Source: Russula earlei
Taxonomy: Eukaryota; Basidiomycota; Agaricomycetes; Russulales; Russulaceae
DNA length: 64,000 nt
Reading direction: 5' to 3'
Assembly: GCA_025769875.1 (NCBI GenBank)
Contig: JAGFNK010000106.1
Span: forward strand, 62,001-126,000
Part shown: in pieces, positions 1-9,860 of the stretch
How positions within the stretch are numbered: position 1 is the stretch's first letter
Layout: every line of letters begins with the position of its first letter
Notes under the pieces: generated by a model
Told to the model about the DNA's origin: nothing
The model's database searches: none
Seen by the model: only the letters and a program-made list of their open reading frames with translations
Translations under genes and position numbers: made by a program

Positions 1-640
1 AACTCATGTATAGCAGTGTATGGATCCAGAACTTGCTCAAAAGTGCTGACTTTGCTGCTGGTCTCCACGAGAGAAGGAGCTTGAGGGGTTGGAGGCCTGT
101 GATATGGCTGAGACCGTCCATACTTATCTTTTCTGGAAATGAATTTCTCTTTAAAATTGTCAACTGTTTCCTGAAATCTTCAAGAATGTTTTCTCTATCA
201 TCAGCGTTGCGGAGTCCTTTTGCATTCAGACATTCCGGACTGCTAGGGATAACATAGTTTCCTACTCACCTTGAAACTCGGGTTTGGAACAATCCTCTGC
301 AAACAAGGCAGCATTCTCAACCAAGTTCAGCAGAGATGTGAGCATCTGGGTTTGAGACGAAAGACATTCGAAAGACATGTGTGATTTGATATCTGTGAGC
401 AGGCCATGAATTCCCTCACCTAGGTTCTGGAGTTAATCTTCCACTTTGTCTGTAGGCATAACCTCCCTGACAGAACTTGAAAACTCTGGGATACCCGTGG
501 GTAAGAAACTCACATCACAAGCAGTACTGAGAGCATCTTTTGTTATGCTGGCCATTCTATAAAGCTGACAGTGATACATGTAACTGAAGGCATCGCTGAA
601 TTCACAAACAATGTACAGAGGACATACATCAGGAAATTCA
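1..640 (-). pseudogene. Fragment of NACHT-WD40 gene (helical region before NACHT)
   Basis: This stretch is a diverged copy of 55.86-56.41 kb, which lies inside the second NACHT-WD40 gene of the window. Read on the minus strand it keeps the order LNAKGLRN..NILEDFRKQLTIL, matching LNAKELRN..NILESFGRQLTIL in the larger gene. It also keeps the upstream helical segment (the T-Q-M-L-T-S-L-L-N-L-V-E-N-A-A-L-F-like part). It is broken: near 130-150 one base is missing relative to the other copy, so the frame is lost after LKRN, and the window edge cuts off the NACHT part. It ends next to the inverted-repeat element at 646. I read it as a relic of a tandem or dispersed NACHT-WD40 duplication; I cannot see whether a NACHT domain survives outside the window. 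Confidence 0.75.
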
Positions 641-842
641 CATAAAACTTTTTGAGCTTTATAAAGACATTATACAGTCAATAAAGTCAAAAAGTGAGAA
701 GCCATTTGGCTAGGCCCCCCCACCTGAAAAGTTATGGTGTGGAGGTCGGCTGTAAGGCTAGGAAAGCCCAAAAAGTTATCTAAAGTTTGTAAAGTACCAA
801 AAGATCCATCAAGACAGAAAGTCTTGCCGGAATTAGTGTAAG

Positions 843-990
843 ACTTTGACTGCATCACCCACCCCTTGCCACTGACCACACATGCTGCCATGCCCCAGCT
901 CACACAATGTGTTCACGTCTCAAGCTTTTTACCACAGCCTCAACAGCCTCACCCAGTTCTGATCCTCTGTTTCCCTTTCACCATTCCCAG
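843..990 (+). repeat. Direct repeat, copy 1 (pair with 3228-3376)
   Basis: About 148 bp starting near ACTTTGACTGCATCACCCAC and ending in CCCTTTCACCATTCC recurs with roughly 85-90% identity at 3228-3376. The pair flanks the C-rich block and the LTR-like block inside the putative transposon. Confidence 0.8.
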
Positions 991-2505
991 CTTTGTCCTC
1001 CATCACAGTCACTGTCCTCACGTCACCAGCTTCCACCACCATCCCTCCATCGCCCACAGTCATCATCGCCATCACCTCAGTCTCGTCCACCTCCGTCACT
1101 GCTCTGCCCACCCCAATCGCCCCAGCCCCAGCCCCAGCCTCTCTAGCCACTGTCTCTGCTTCACTCACCTCCACCACCACATCTAGGCCCATCACCATCA
1201 CCCCTGCATCCTCAGTCCTGCCCACCTCAGCCTTAGCTTCATCCCTCACACCCTCAGTAGCACCACCGGTCACCATCCCTGCTTCACCCACGATCGTCAC
1301 AAATGCTGCCTCACCCCCGCACTTGCCCATCATCACCTTTGCCACATGCAATTCAGCACCCACCGCCTCAGGCCCAGCTCAGCCAGCCATCACCTCTGTA
1401 CCAGCCATCGCAGTCTTGTCTGCCACCCCCACCTTTGTCTCACCCGCTCCTGTGCCCTCAGTCGTCTCATCCCCCTCATCCCCAGTCACAACCTCGCCCG
1501 CCTTAGATATCTCAGCCTTGCCACTCACCTCCATCGCCTCTGCTGCTCTCGCCTTGCCCTCTGCCACCCCCCGTAGCCTCAGGCTTGCCCACTGACATCT
1601 TAGGGCCACCCACCACCTCAGGCATGGCTCAGTCAGCCGCCACTGCCACACCCTCAGCCTCATCTGTTGCCTCAGCTGCCGCATCAGCCCCCACCGCTCT
1701 GTCCCCACCGTCTGCCATCGCCCCCACATCGCCCACTGCCATCTCCCCTCTGTCCATCATGCGCTCTGTCGTTGCCTCTGCTCCATCCATCTCTGTCATC
1801 ACACTGCCACCACCTCCTTGGTCTCGCCCACAGCCTCACCGCCATCTGCTGCCACCATTTAGATTTGCCCAACTCCAGCATTGCAGCACCGTCGCCACCC
1901 CCCACCACCAGCACCACCTCAAAAGACCAAGAAGGCCCCGAACCCAAACACAAACTTGGCCACCACACACCACCACAGAAGGAGCAGCAGCAGCCACCAT
2001 GCTGCCACCATAGGAGAAGCCACCGCCACCACCAACACTGACATCATGCCACACACCACCTCTCACATCGCCTCCTTGTCCACTCACATGTCACTGCCCA
2101 CGTCTGCTGCTGCCACCTGCAGTGGAGACGACCCCACCACCGCCACTGCAAGATGACAAATGCCACCCTTGCGCAAGCTGCCCCACACATCCTCCACCTC
2201 CACATCTGCTGCCATCTCCCCACCACCTTCACCCTTTTCTCCATTGCCTCCATCTCCTACAACCCTCACCCTCTGGCATTGCCACCCTCTCTCACCACCG
2301 CCCTCGCTCTTGCCACCCCATCGCCTCACCCAACTGTGCTGATGCCTCTAACAAGAGCAACAACAAGAGCAGCCACAGCAACACTTCTCATTGCCATCAC
2401 CATCACCACTTGCCACTCGCCTCTTTTGTCACCCCCACTACACTTGCCATTTGCTCTACTCTGTCACCATTGTGTACTCCTCCATCACTACTGATGCCAC
2501 CTTGA
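846..2505. repeat. C-rich, G-poor low-complexity block (~1.65 kb)
   Basis: The plus strand is built of CAC, CCA, TCA, CCT and GCC words with very little G. All three frames therefore stay open for long stretches and would encode Pro/Ser/Thr/Ala/His-rich polypeptides. Open frames on both strands overlap one another with no conserved motif, so I do not call genes here. The block ends abruptly near 2505, where normal base composition resumes. It lies between the direct-repeat copies of the putative element. Confidence 0.8.
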
Positions 2506-2582
2506 CAATTTAGATGCACAAGGCCTCAAAATGTCTGCATTAAGATGCTTGACCAAGGATGGTCAATTTCGACCCCCCGGAA

Positions 2583-3055
2583 TGTTGTAAATTCCCAAGC
2601 GCAAGTGAGCTCGATCGCAAGTGCACAAGAATGAGTGAGTTGTCCCCTCAGTCAATACATATACCCGTACCATTAGGCCACCCTAAGTGGATTTAGCTAT
2701 TTACACTTGTTAGTCTGGATGTCTATTGGCTCAATCATTGTCCCATTTCTTGCATACCCTTTGTCCACGGACTTGTAGAATCCGCACCTGTTCCCTACTT
2801 ATATGAGTAGACAAAATACTTACCTTCCCTCAGTGATCACTCACGCACACGAGTCACTGAGGTACATTCTTTTAGCTACCCTTTTCTTACATTCCATAGA
2901 GCTCATACCTGGATAGCATAGTCATTGCTTATTCAGGTAATATACCTTCAGTGATCGCTCACGCGCGTGAGTCACTGAGCATAGTCATTGCTTATTCAGC
3001 AACCCTCGTGAGTGCGAACGTGTAGGCCTTCCCTCGGGTGCTGCACTCACTCACA
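2583..3055. repeat. LTR-like block with nested short repeats
   Basis: The block starts TGTTGTAAATTCCCAAGC. Two copies of a near-palindrome of the form CAGTGATC..CTCACGC..GAGTCACTGAG occur at about 2840-2872 and 2950-2980. Two copies of CATAGTCATTGCTTATTCAG occur at about 2919-2938 and 2980-2999. Size and AT-rich centre suggest a solo LTR, but I see no paired LTR, primer-binding site or target duplication, so this is tentative. Confidence 0.3.
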
Positions 3056-3227
3056 AAAAGCTATCGTTCTCCCACTCTCGTTAAATTACCAAGTTTTCTA
3101 CACAGAAGATGTAAGGTGAATCATAGCTGGTCACAGAATCACATGTGGAACCATGACAGACAAACTCCTTTGATTCTTCACCACCAACTGCATGCCCACA
3201 CTACCACCTTGCACCTGACATCAAGAC

Positions 3228-3376
3228 CTTGACTGCATTGCCCACCCCTTGCCACTGACCATGTGTGCATGCCATGCCACAGCTCATGTGACATGTTTGT
3301 GTCTCAAGCCTTTCACCATGGCCTCAACTGCCTCGCCCAGTCCTGATCCTCTGATTCCCCTTCACCATTCCATGTG
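3228..3376 (+). repeat. Direct repeat, copy 2 (pair with 843-990)
   Basis: This is the second copy of the ~148-bp repeat. It contains CTTGACTGCATTGCCCACCC and ends in CCCTTCACCATTCC. The remnant coding region starts about 20 bp downstream. Confidence 0.8.
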
Positions 3377-3396
3377 ACCTCTTTGGCTCTCGTGGG

Positions 3397-3835
3397 ATGT
3401 ACCAGGAGTGGATTCATGCAAATACCACATGGAGAGGAAACCATCAGTTTGATACTGTCTTTGTTACAGTTTCAGATGATGAAGGATCTGCCATGAATGG
3501 CATGCTGGTGCCATGCATTTTTCTCTTCTTTTTATCTCATGATCCAAAACTGCAGAATTCCCTTGTGCACTGGTCAATTGGTTTGTGCCAGTATTGCCAG
3601 AGCCTGATTATGTAACTGGCATGTGGGTCATTAAGCCGGAAATCTTGAGAGGGAAGCCCACAATTGAGGTAATACACCTTGATTCAATTGTTTGAGGTGC
3701 ACATCTTACCCCACTATGGTACTAGCTTTCTACCTGAAGACTTTAGTTATATTAATGCTCTTGATTCATTTAACTCTTTTTTGTGAATCATTTTGTTGAC
3801 TATCATGCACATGAACTCCTCCAGCCTCCTAACTA
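3397..3835 (+). pseudogene. Remnant of transposon-associated basidiomycete protein
   Basis: The first 72 codons read W-R-G-N-H-Q-F-D-T-V-F-V then G-M-L-V..F-L-F-F. A shifted frame continues with PTIEVIHLDSIV, a stop, GAHLTP, and finally DSFNSFFVNHFVDYH. From memory, this order (D-T-V-F-V, G-M-L-V-A-R-I-F-L-F-F, K-P-T-I-E-V-I-H-L-D-S-I, D-S-L-D-A-F-x-S-F-F-V-N-H) is the C-terminal half of a long protein found beside KDZ/Plavaka-type transposases in Agaricomycetes. Several stops and frameshifts break it. It supports reading 646-3960 as a DNA transposon. The family name is uncertain. Confidence 0.5.
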
Positions 3836-3960
3836 ACTTTACAAACTTTATTAACTTTTCCAACTTTTTTGACTTTATGTGGCACCTTGATGACACTATT
3901 GAACTTTGCAAACTTTTGACTTTAGGAGTGACCATTATAAAGCCAAAAAGCCAAAAAGTT

Positions 3961-4397
3961 CCTGATGAATCGAATAGGATTTTTGTACTGATGAATAATT
4001 CTTTACGAACCCATTTCAATGAGAGCACTAAGTGGATCTGAAACGATAGTGGACAGTGGCAGGGAAGATGCGAAACTGACCTGAACGTCGTGATAGCGCG
4101 CGGCGTGATGATTGAGGATTTTGGTTCGCTCGTGGAATGAACACTAGTACTGTTCAGCGGACAGCAGCTTTGTATCTATCAAACTATTCATCTCTGATGC
4201 CCTGTCTTGGCTTCCCCAATGCAGTTCACGTCTCTCTGACCAGACGATTACTAGCGGCGTTATATCATTATTACTTACATCTATCGTACTTTGATATCAA
4301 AAACGCGTGCCACTGTTCCTTCCGTCCGCGATCCCACCTCCCCCCAAAACCTGCCAACGGGTAATCTGTCCCTACAGTAGGGATCCCGGAAGGCCGA
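3961..4397. other. Interval without recognisable gene
   Basis: I see no conserved open frame between the transposon end and the DUF6535 remnant. Base composition returns to normal after about 4040. Confidence 0.5.
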
Positions 4398-5310
4398 CTA
4401 AGGGTCGACACCAGGTCCGATGACACCAAAGACATAAAACATTCCGCAGACGACAATCGGAGCAAAAACGGTGACACCTATGGGCACCACAATGGCATCG
4501 AAGTGCCCCAAGAGAAAGACGATCAGGGCGACTTGGAACAGTCTGTACATGGAGTCCATCGCAACGGATATAGACCAAGCTTGAACGGGATCGACTGAAG
4601 AATTCCGGGTCGGCGTGCTCTCTGGGGGATGTGCATCCCGCTGGAGAACGAGCGCACGTCTGTGATCGCGAACTCTTTGCTTTGCGAACATGGCGAGGAA
4701 TACTGCAGAGACGCTGAACACGAGGCCCGTGGCCCAATACATGTTCATCCGAATGACGTGGGACAGCGGTGAGTTGAGAGTCGAACAAGCCGAGCTCAAG
4801 ATCGAGGGGGTAGGGGTCTGGGCGGCGAGCGTGGGAGAAGAAGATTTTATTTGGGACTTGTACAAGCGCACCGCCGCGTAAAGCGCTTGGGAGCACCCAG
4901 GTTGCTGCATCGCCTGCAGATTTCGGATGTTGTGCACGATGCAGAAGAGAATGCTAGCTGAGATCGCGGTGGCCTACAGGCGGGGGGCGTAGGAGTCGAG
5001 TGTCAGCGCGACCGAGTAGGGATGCATGGGTTCACGTACGGATATGAAGAGCGCATTCAATTCGTTTTCTTTTCGTTTCAAGAATATTAATTCGTCAGTG
5101 TGTTCAGCTCGTTGGCGAGAACTCGAACTCGCTCTCCGAGCACGACCTTGGTCCGGTATATGATTCTTCACGTGAGCCCCTATCCAAGTTGTCAAGACGC
5201 CATTTCAATAGCCTGTAGGTAGACACACCGCTTCCACGAAAGGATCGGTCTTGAGGGGGGTCGAGTGTGGTCATACTGAGCTGTGATGCTGATGTGGTTG
5301 GGTTGTGATG
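4398..5310 (-). pseudogene. Truncated DUF6535-type membrane protein
   Basis: On the minus strand an exon ending NELNALFIS (to 5040) joins over a 66-bp GTACGT..TAG intron (4974-5039) to ATAISASILFCIVHNI. This is followed by a transmembrane segment (WATGLVFSVSAVFLAMFAKQ), a second (LFQVALIVFLLGHFDAIVV) and a third (VFAPIVVCGMFYVFGVIGP). The order NELNAL..A-x-x-S-A, VFSVSAVFLAMF..R-V-R-D and the paired helices matches the DUF6535 region of the intact gene at 57735-60488. The frame stops at VDP just where the homologue continues S-P-Y-x-x-P-L, so the long C-terminal part is absent. The N-terminal exon is uncertain. Most likely a 3'-truncated relic; a short functional form cannot be excluded. Confidence 0.6.
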
Positions 5311-5869
5311 AGAGATTGGGGGGGGGGTGCAAGGGGGTTTGGGGATCAACTGTGTGACGTCACTCATTCCCGTCACTCACCCGCATGCCTCCTGGATATC
5401 ATGAAACGGGAAAAGGAAGTCATCCCGCACGCTGCATCTGGTGAGCGGTGGAGCGACATCTTCTATCCTCGTTCACGGCAATGCACTCTCTTGGGCGCCA
5501 ACACGTCATCTTCTTGGCCAAGCGCTCAGTCACGCTCGTCACGCCCATCTTATCTATAATCGATAAATCTTTCCAAGATTCCTTGTTCTTTCGCGCCCTG
5601 TCCCTCCGGATCATCGCGATTTTTTCACACAATCAATAGCCATCTAGTGCAGCTGATCGTGGCCATGTGTAGGAAATATATCGAACCCTTAAGAACGTTG
5701 AAGTGCCCCATGTAGCGAGCCGAGTCGAGGCACGTTGGGTTCGTGCGACAGGACCGAAGGAGAGGTAACTTGAACTGAGGGGAACAAAGCCGGAGAATAC
5801 AAAACGCGACGCCGACTTTCGAGTCGGTTTCTTGAGCAGGTGGATGAGAAGGCCACAGACCTAAACTGT
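5311..5869. other. Interval without recognisable gene
   Basis: Short overlapping open frames on both strands show no family motif. It may contain the 5' end and promoter of the DUF6535 relic on the left. Confidence 0.5.
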
Positions 5870-5980
5870 TGTCGGAAAATTGGGAGGGCGATTATATTGG
5901 ATTTTATAGCATTATATTTAAATATAATCACAATATAATGCAATAAAATTCATTATAATTGCCCTCCCAATTTTCCGACA
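5870..5980. mobile_element. Foldback MITE, copy 1 (111 bp)
   Basis: It begins TGTCGGAAAATTGGGAGGGC and ends with the exact reverse complement GCCCTCCCAATTTTCCGACA. The arms continue to match almost to the AT-rich centre (ATTATATTTAAATATAAT), so the whole element can fold into one hairpin. It has no coding capacity. A nearly identical copy lies 113 bp downstream in the same orientation. I see no unambiguous target-site duplication. Confidence 0.9.
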
Positions 5981-6093
5981 GTTATTCAAGAAGGCAGTGA
6001 AAGGTTTCATATACAAGTACTAAGAGGGAGGGGCGATGAAAAAGGGATGGTGGAAGGAAGCAAGAGACAATGGGACACCTGTAAAGGCGACTG

Positions 6094-6204
6094 TGTCAGA
6101 AAATTGGGAGGGCAATTATATTGGATTATATACCATTATATTTAAATATAATCACAATATAATGCAATAAAATTCATTATAATTGCCCTCCCAATTTTCC
6201 GACA
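6094..6204. mobile_element. Foldback MITE, copy 2 (111 bp)
   Basis: Same length and ends as copy 1. The left arm reads TGTCAGAAAATTGGGAGGGC (one change) and a few substitutions fall in the left half, while the right half is essentially identical. The same orientation and close spacing suggest either a local duplication or two insertions. Confidence 0.9.
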
Positions 6205-7367
6205 TGATCACAATGAAAGGTGGATTACGCGAAGCGTCGAGGGCGGTGATCGCGACGATGTCGTAATGAGGAAGGAAGCGAACTATATATTGGGGATCAA
6301 TCCCCAATAACATAATATCGGAACAAGCATGACGTCGTGTGATGCCGTGTTGGGGAGTTGGGGAGGACGAAATAGGGTGGATGCATGATCACCATCAATA
6401 ATAGGTCGTATACCAGTTCCAACTCTCGTCTTTTCCTCGCATTTGGAACGACTCGGATGTACATCGATTGTACGACAAGTCCACGCCGACCGCGAAATCA
6501 CGTGCGTGAGGTTCAGTTTTTTAAAATTCGACCATCGCTGACCCTGGAAGATCCACCCCATCCACATCCAAATCTCCATCGACCGGTGTCGAGTTGTGCA
6601 ATAATCTCAGGTTCAGCTGACCACCTGCCCCAGAGTTGCTTCTTTCACGCAATGATCCTATTCAAAGTTTTGTTCTATCTGCTCTCTCCCAGTCCTCACA
6701 TTGCGACTTACTAAAAGACTCATATATCGTAACTGTTGGCTCCTCGTTGGATTCTTTCCTGGATTCTTTACTCTGCGCTTGTCTCAGTGACAGTCCCTGG
6801 CCACTGTCCGAGTCCCCAGAGGTTTCCCGAACATCTTTGCAGCACTCAAGGCGGAGCTTACACACAATCTTGGGGTGTCACTTTTGGAAAAGGTCGGTGC
6901 ACTGCTTGCGGGTTGATCTGTCTCCCTTTTCCATCTCCTCTGTTGGAAGTTGGCGGGCCACACCAACAGCCATGCCGGTGGGAGATTGAGAAATGTCAGA
7001 TCGTGGTCAGTGAGCCTGAGACAGGGACATACTGTAGATAGGAACGTTATTTGCATTGACTTCTGGTGTAGAGACCTGCCCTTCGTCCCTCTGCGTATCG
7101 TGTTCGCCAAGCTGTGTTACAATTAAACACAGAAGGGACATGATGACCGATCGTCAATTTCAGATATCGGTATTTCAAACAGAGAATCAGAACACAACTG
7201 ATTGGTATGTAATGGATACAGGTAAAGTGATGTACACCTGGACGAAGCCAGCACTCGAAATAGGCACCAAATTCTTATTTCATGCTGACATGATCAGTAC
7301 AAGGCCGCAACAGCATAGGGACGCTGCTTTCACCCGCCGCCCTGTCCTCACCTTTTCCTCACATCTC
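6205..7367. other. Interval without recognisable gene
   Basis: Open frames up to ~117 codons overlap on both strands. None shows a family motif or convincing splice structure. I assign nothing here. Confidence 0.45.
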
Positions 7368-7600
7368 GACCATGATTGTCATTCTTGCCATTCTCGACGC
7401 TACCTATATATCCCCTGTTGGCCAAACCTTGTCTCTCTCAAACCCCCTCATGTGATGTAACGGTTGCAAGTCACTCTGGGACGTTGCACCGTCAGCATAC
7501 TCTTGTGCGCCTGGGTCTCTAACTCACCCAAATATTCCGAAATGATGATTGCATGAACAGAAACTGGCTGCCGTTGCTCGAACTGACAAAGAAGCACAAT
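7368..7600 (+). pseudogene. PTHR35043-type membrane protein, N-terminal remnant
   Basis: The plus strand reads MIVILAILDATYISPVGQT, then after a stop CNGCKSLWDVAPSAYSCAWV, then NSPKYS. This parallels the N-terminus of the intact copies (MILILDMLAASRASPVNQT .. GCRSLWDIIWSCAATISLCTWV .. HPNIPSP). Stops and small deletions interrupt it and the rest of the gene is missing. It shows that the family once occupied this end of the window too, in the opposite orientation to the 40-63 kb copies. Confidence 0.65.
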
Positions 7601-9659
7601 GGTAAGTGCTTCAAACCGACTGAAATAGTCAATGGAGACAAATATGCACAGGAGAATTGTATATACAGTGAAGGAACACTGTCAGGACGTTATTCAAAAT
7701 CTTTCCTTGACCAATTGTGGTGACCTGTGCTCGGTTAGCAGAGACCACAATCTGCTTGAACATGCTTTTGTGACGAAGCCCCCTTAGTGGATTGTAAAAA
7801 AAATGGCTGTTGTGGTCAACTGGAGCGATGGACAGCACCAGTGATGACAGGACACCCACTACCGACCCTAGTATCTGTCTATCATTCAACAGCGTCCATA
7901 ACACGCCGGGCTGATCGTCAATAATTGAAAGGTTTTATAAATGTATGCTGGCAGATTTAGGTACATCCAATCATGCCAAAGTCTTAAAGAAATTGCCTAT
8001 TGAAGGATATGGCGGAGGGGGTTATCAGCATGAGTAGTGGATCGGACAATGTGGCACGCAGGCAGGAAGTTCGTAAACAAATCCTCACATTCTCGGCTCA
8101 ATCAGCGAGCCCTTTGTGTACATTTAGAAGTACTCTACTGAGTACTTCCATCTGTGAGACATGAAAACAATGTTTGGTTTGCAACTTATTTGAGTGAGAC
8201 ATACGACAAAAGAAAAATACAATGCCATTATCTGTAGCCTTTGGCCACAGTGCCAAGCTTGCGATTTTCAAGTCACATGTCATCGAGAGAAATATACGCA
8301 CATACTTGATGCACATGTAGGGTAAAGGTTGCACACATCGCAGTTGCATGCAGATATGGTAATAAATGGAGCCTTGGTCATTGGATGATATGGACCGGGA
8401 TACAAGACAGACAAAAGACATAAAAGACCGAGACAAGTTTCATGCCCCCCTGAGGGGGTGGCCAAAGATTGTGTGAGTTTTTGCGAACTCGGGGGCATAG
8501 GGTGGTGCAAAAGTGCTCCGCCACGTCGCCTCCGGCGGACCGAAATCGTAAAGAAGAAGCTTTCGCATGAGTCGAGAAAGCGAAGACCCAAGTCAGATTG
8601 AGAGGACATGACCGCGATGCGCACGGCACGTGAAAACCACCTGTTGGGAGGCCTGATACCAACGTATCGTGACGCTTATGTATATCGTGCGAGAACAACA
8701 AGCTTGAATACAAAAAAGTAGCCGGATCTGCAGCACCGTTTAGCATCAATGCCATCGTTCCGACAGAACGTTTATACACGCGTCGAAATGGATTGGCGTG
8801 ACAAAGGGCTCGTTGCTATTAGGGTGCGAGCTTGGTGGGCATCGGCCCAGGTCAGGAGATAATAAGAAGGCGGGCGGGAATGACGACGAGCGAATGGGAG
8901 GGGTAGTGGTGGAAACTTGGAGCGGACGCGCGGGACGAGGGTGAGTGGGTTGGCAACATGCGAAGCACAGATATATTAAGCACGAGAACAACCTATGAGG
9001 CGTGGATGACTGCAAGGAAGACCAGACGGGGCAAACGAAATTATGACGCGAGTGAGGCCGCTTCGATAGGGGGTGTGATGAATAGAGATGTGGCCAGTGT
9101 CGGGAGGCGGGAGAGCAACGAAACAGCGTTGAGGCCAAGGACGAGAAGTCGCAATGCTGAGGACAGGTAGCATACATAATATGAGGACCGAAGGATGATA
9201 CGTTCTTATATTCACGACAGGGGAGTAGTAAGTATACATAGAAGTATCATAGCCAGGTGAGATTTTGAGGTCCGTAGACAACGATAAGAGAAGATAGAGG
9301 CGCTCCTAGAAATGGGTGAATGAGATGTGTCCGTAATGTAATGCACAACCGTTGAACGTCGAAGAGGGGACTCGGGCTAGATGTGTGGGGAATAGGGTTA
9401 GGGTTTCTGTCCAACCAGTGAATACACAATTTAGCCGCTCCGTCCTGGTTACACACATCCACATCGACACGATAATTGACTGTCGAAAAGTCTATCAATC
9501 ATTCCAAGATAACGAAACACGACTGAGGGCCATGGTGTTAAAACAAGCACATCAATGAAGTATGTCCCAGAGTTAGAACGAAACCAACTGTCGAATAGGA
9601 CCCAGGCGCCGTGATTTTCGGCACGAGGTGGCGGCATTGGAACATTGCCGTTACCCCCG
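7601..9659. other. Interval without recognisable gene
   Basis: Minus-strand frames of 110-143 codons at about 8.1-9.2 kb lack conserved motifs and overlap each other in different frames. I see no supportable gene. The interval lies between two remnants of the same membrane-protein family. Confidence 0.45.
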
Positions 9660-9860
9660 CCTCCTTACTACCTAGGTCGTTCTTGCCATTCTCGCAGACA
9701 CATGTGTGCACCTCCTCTTGACCAATCTGTCTCTCTCTCAACCAATTTCAAATCCTCCTGCGATGGCTCTAGCGGGTGCAGGGCGCTCTGGGACGTCACA
9801 CCATCACCGTATTCTTGTCTTTGGACATTAACATCCTTGGTCTTATCCCATCTCAACAAC
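9660..9860 (+). pseudogene. PTHR35043-type membrane protein, short N-terminal remnant
   Basis: The plus-strand DNA aligns with the start of the intact copy at 50137-49792. It keeps the order L-A-I-L-A-D, then CNQ-like leader DNA, then SCDGSSGCRALWDVTPSPYS (compare SCDDPHGCRSLWDIIWSCAA), followed by degenerate sequence. Stops in all frames show that it is non-functional. It is the second relic of this family within 2.3 kb. Confidence 0.55.

Larger units (their letters stand above)
646..3960. mobile_element. Putative inverted-repeat DNA transposon with composite interior
   Basis: The two ends are related in inverted orientation. The left end begins AACTTTTTGAGCTTTATAA (646-664). The right end (about 3935-3960) is the reverse complement of the same motif, with one extra GCTTTTT unit. 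Further inside, AAAAGTTA..AAAGTTTGTAAAGT at about 773-798 is matched inverted at about 3834-3860, giving repeated AACTTT-type subterminal motifs on both sides. The interior holds a C-rich low-complexity block, an LTR-like block and a remnant of a transposon-associated protein. I could not define a clean target-site duplication. The element sits immediately beside the NACHT-WD40 fragment. The boundaries come from the inverted repeats only. Confidence 0.55.

Noticed and set aside
993..1595. 200-codon Ser/Thr/Pro/Ala-rich open frame
   Set aside because: It lies in the G-poor low-complexity block where most frames are open; no motif and no splice context.
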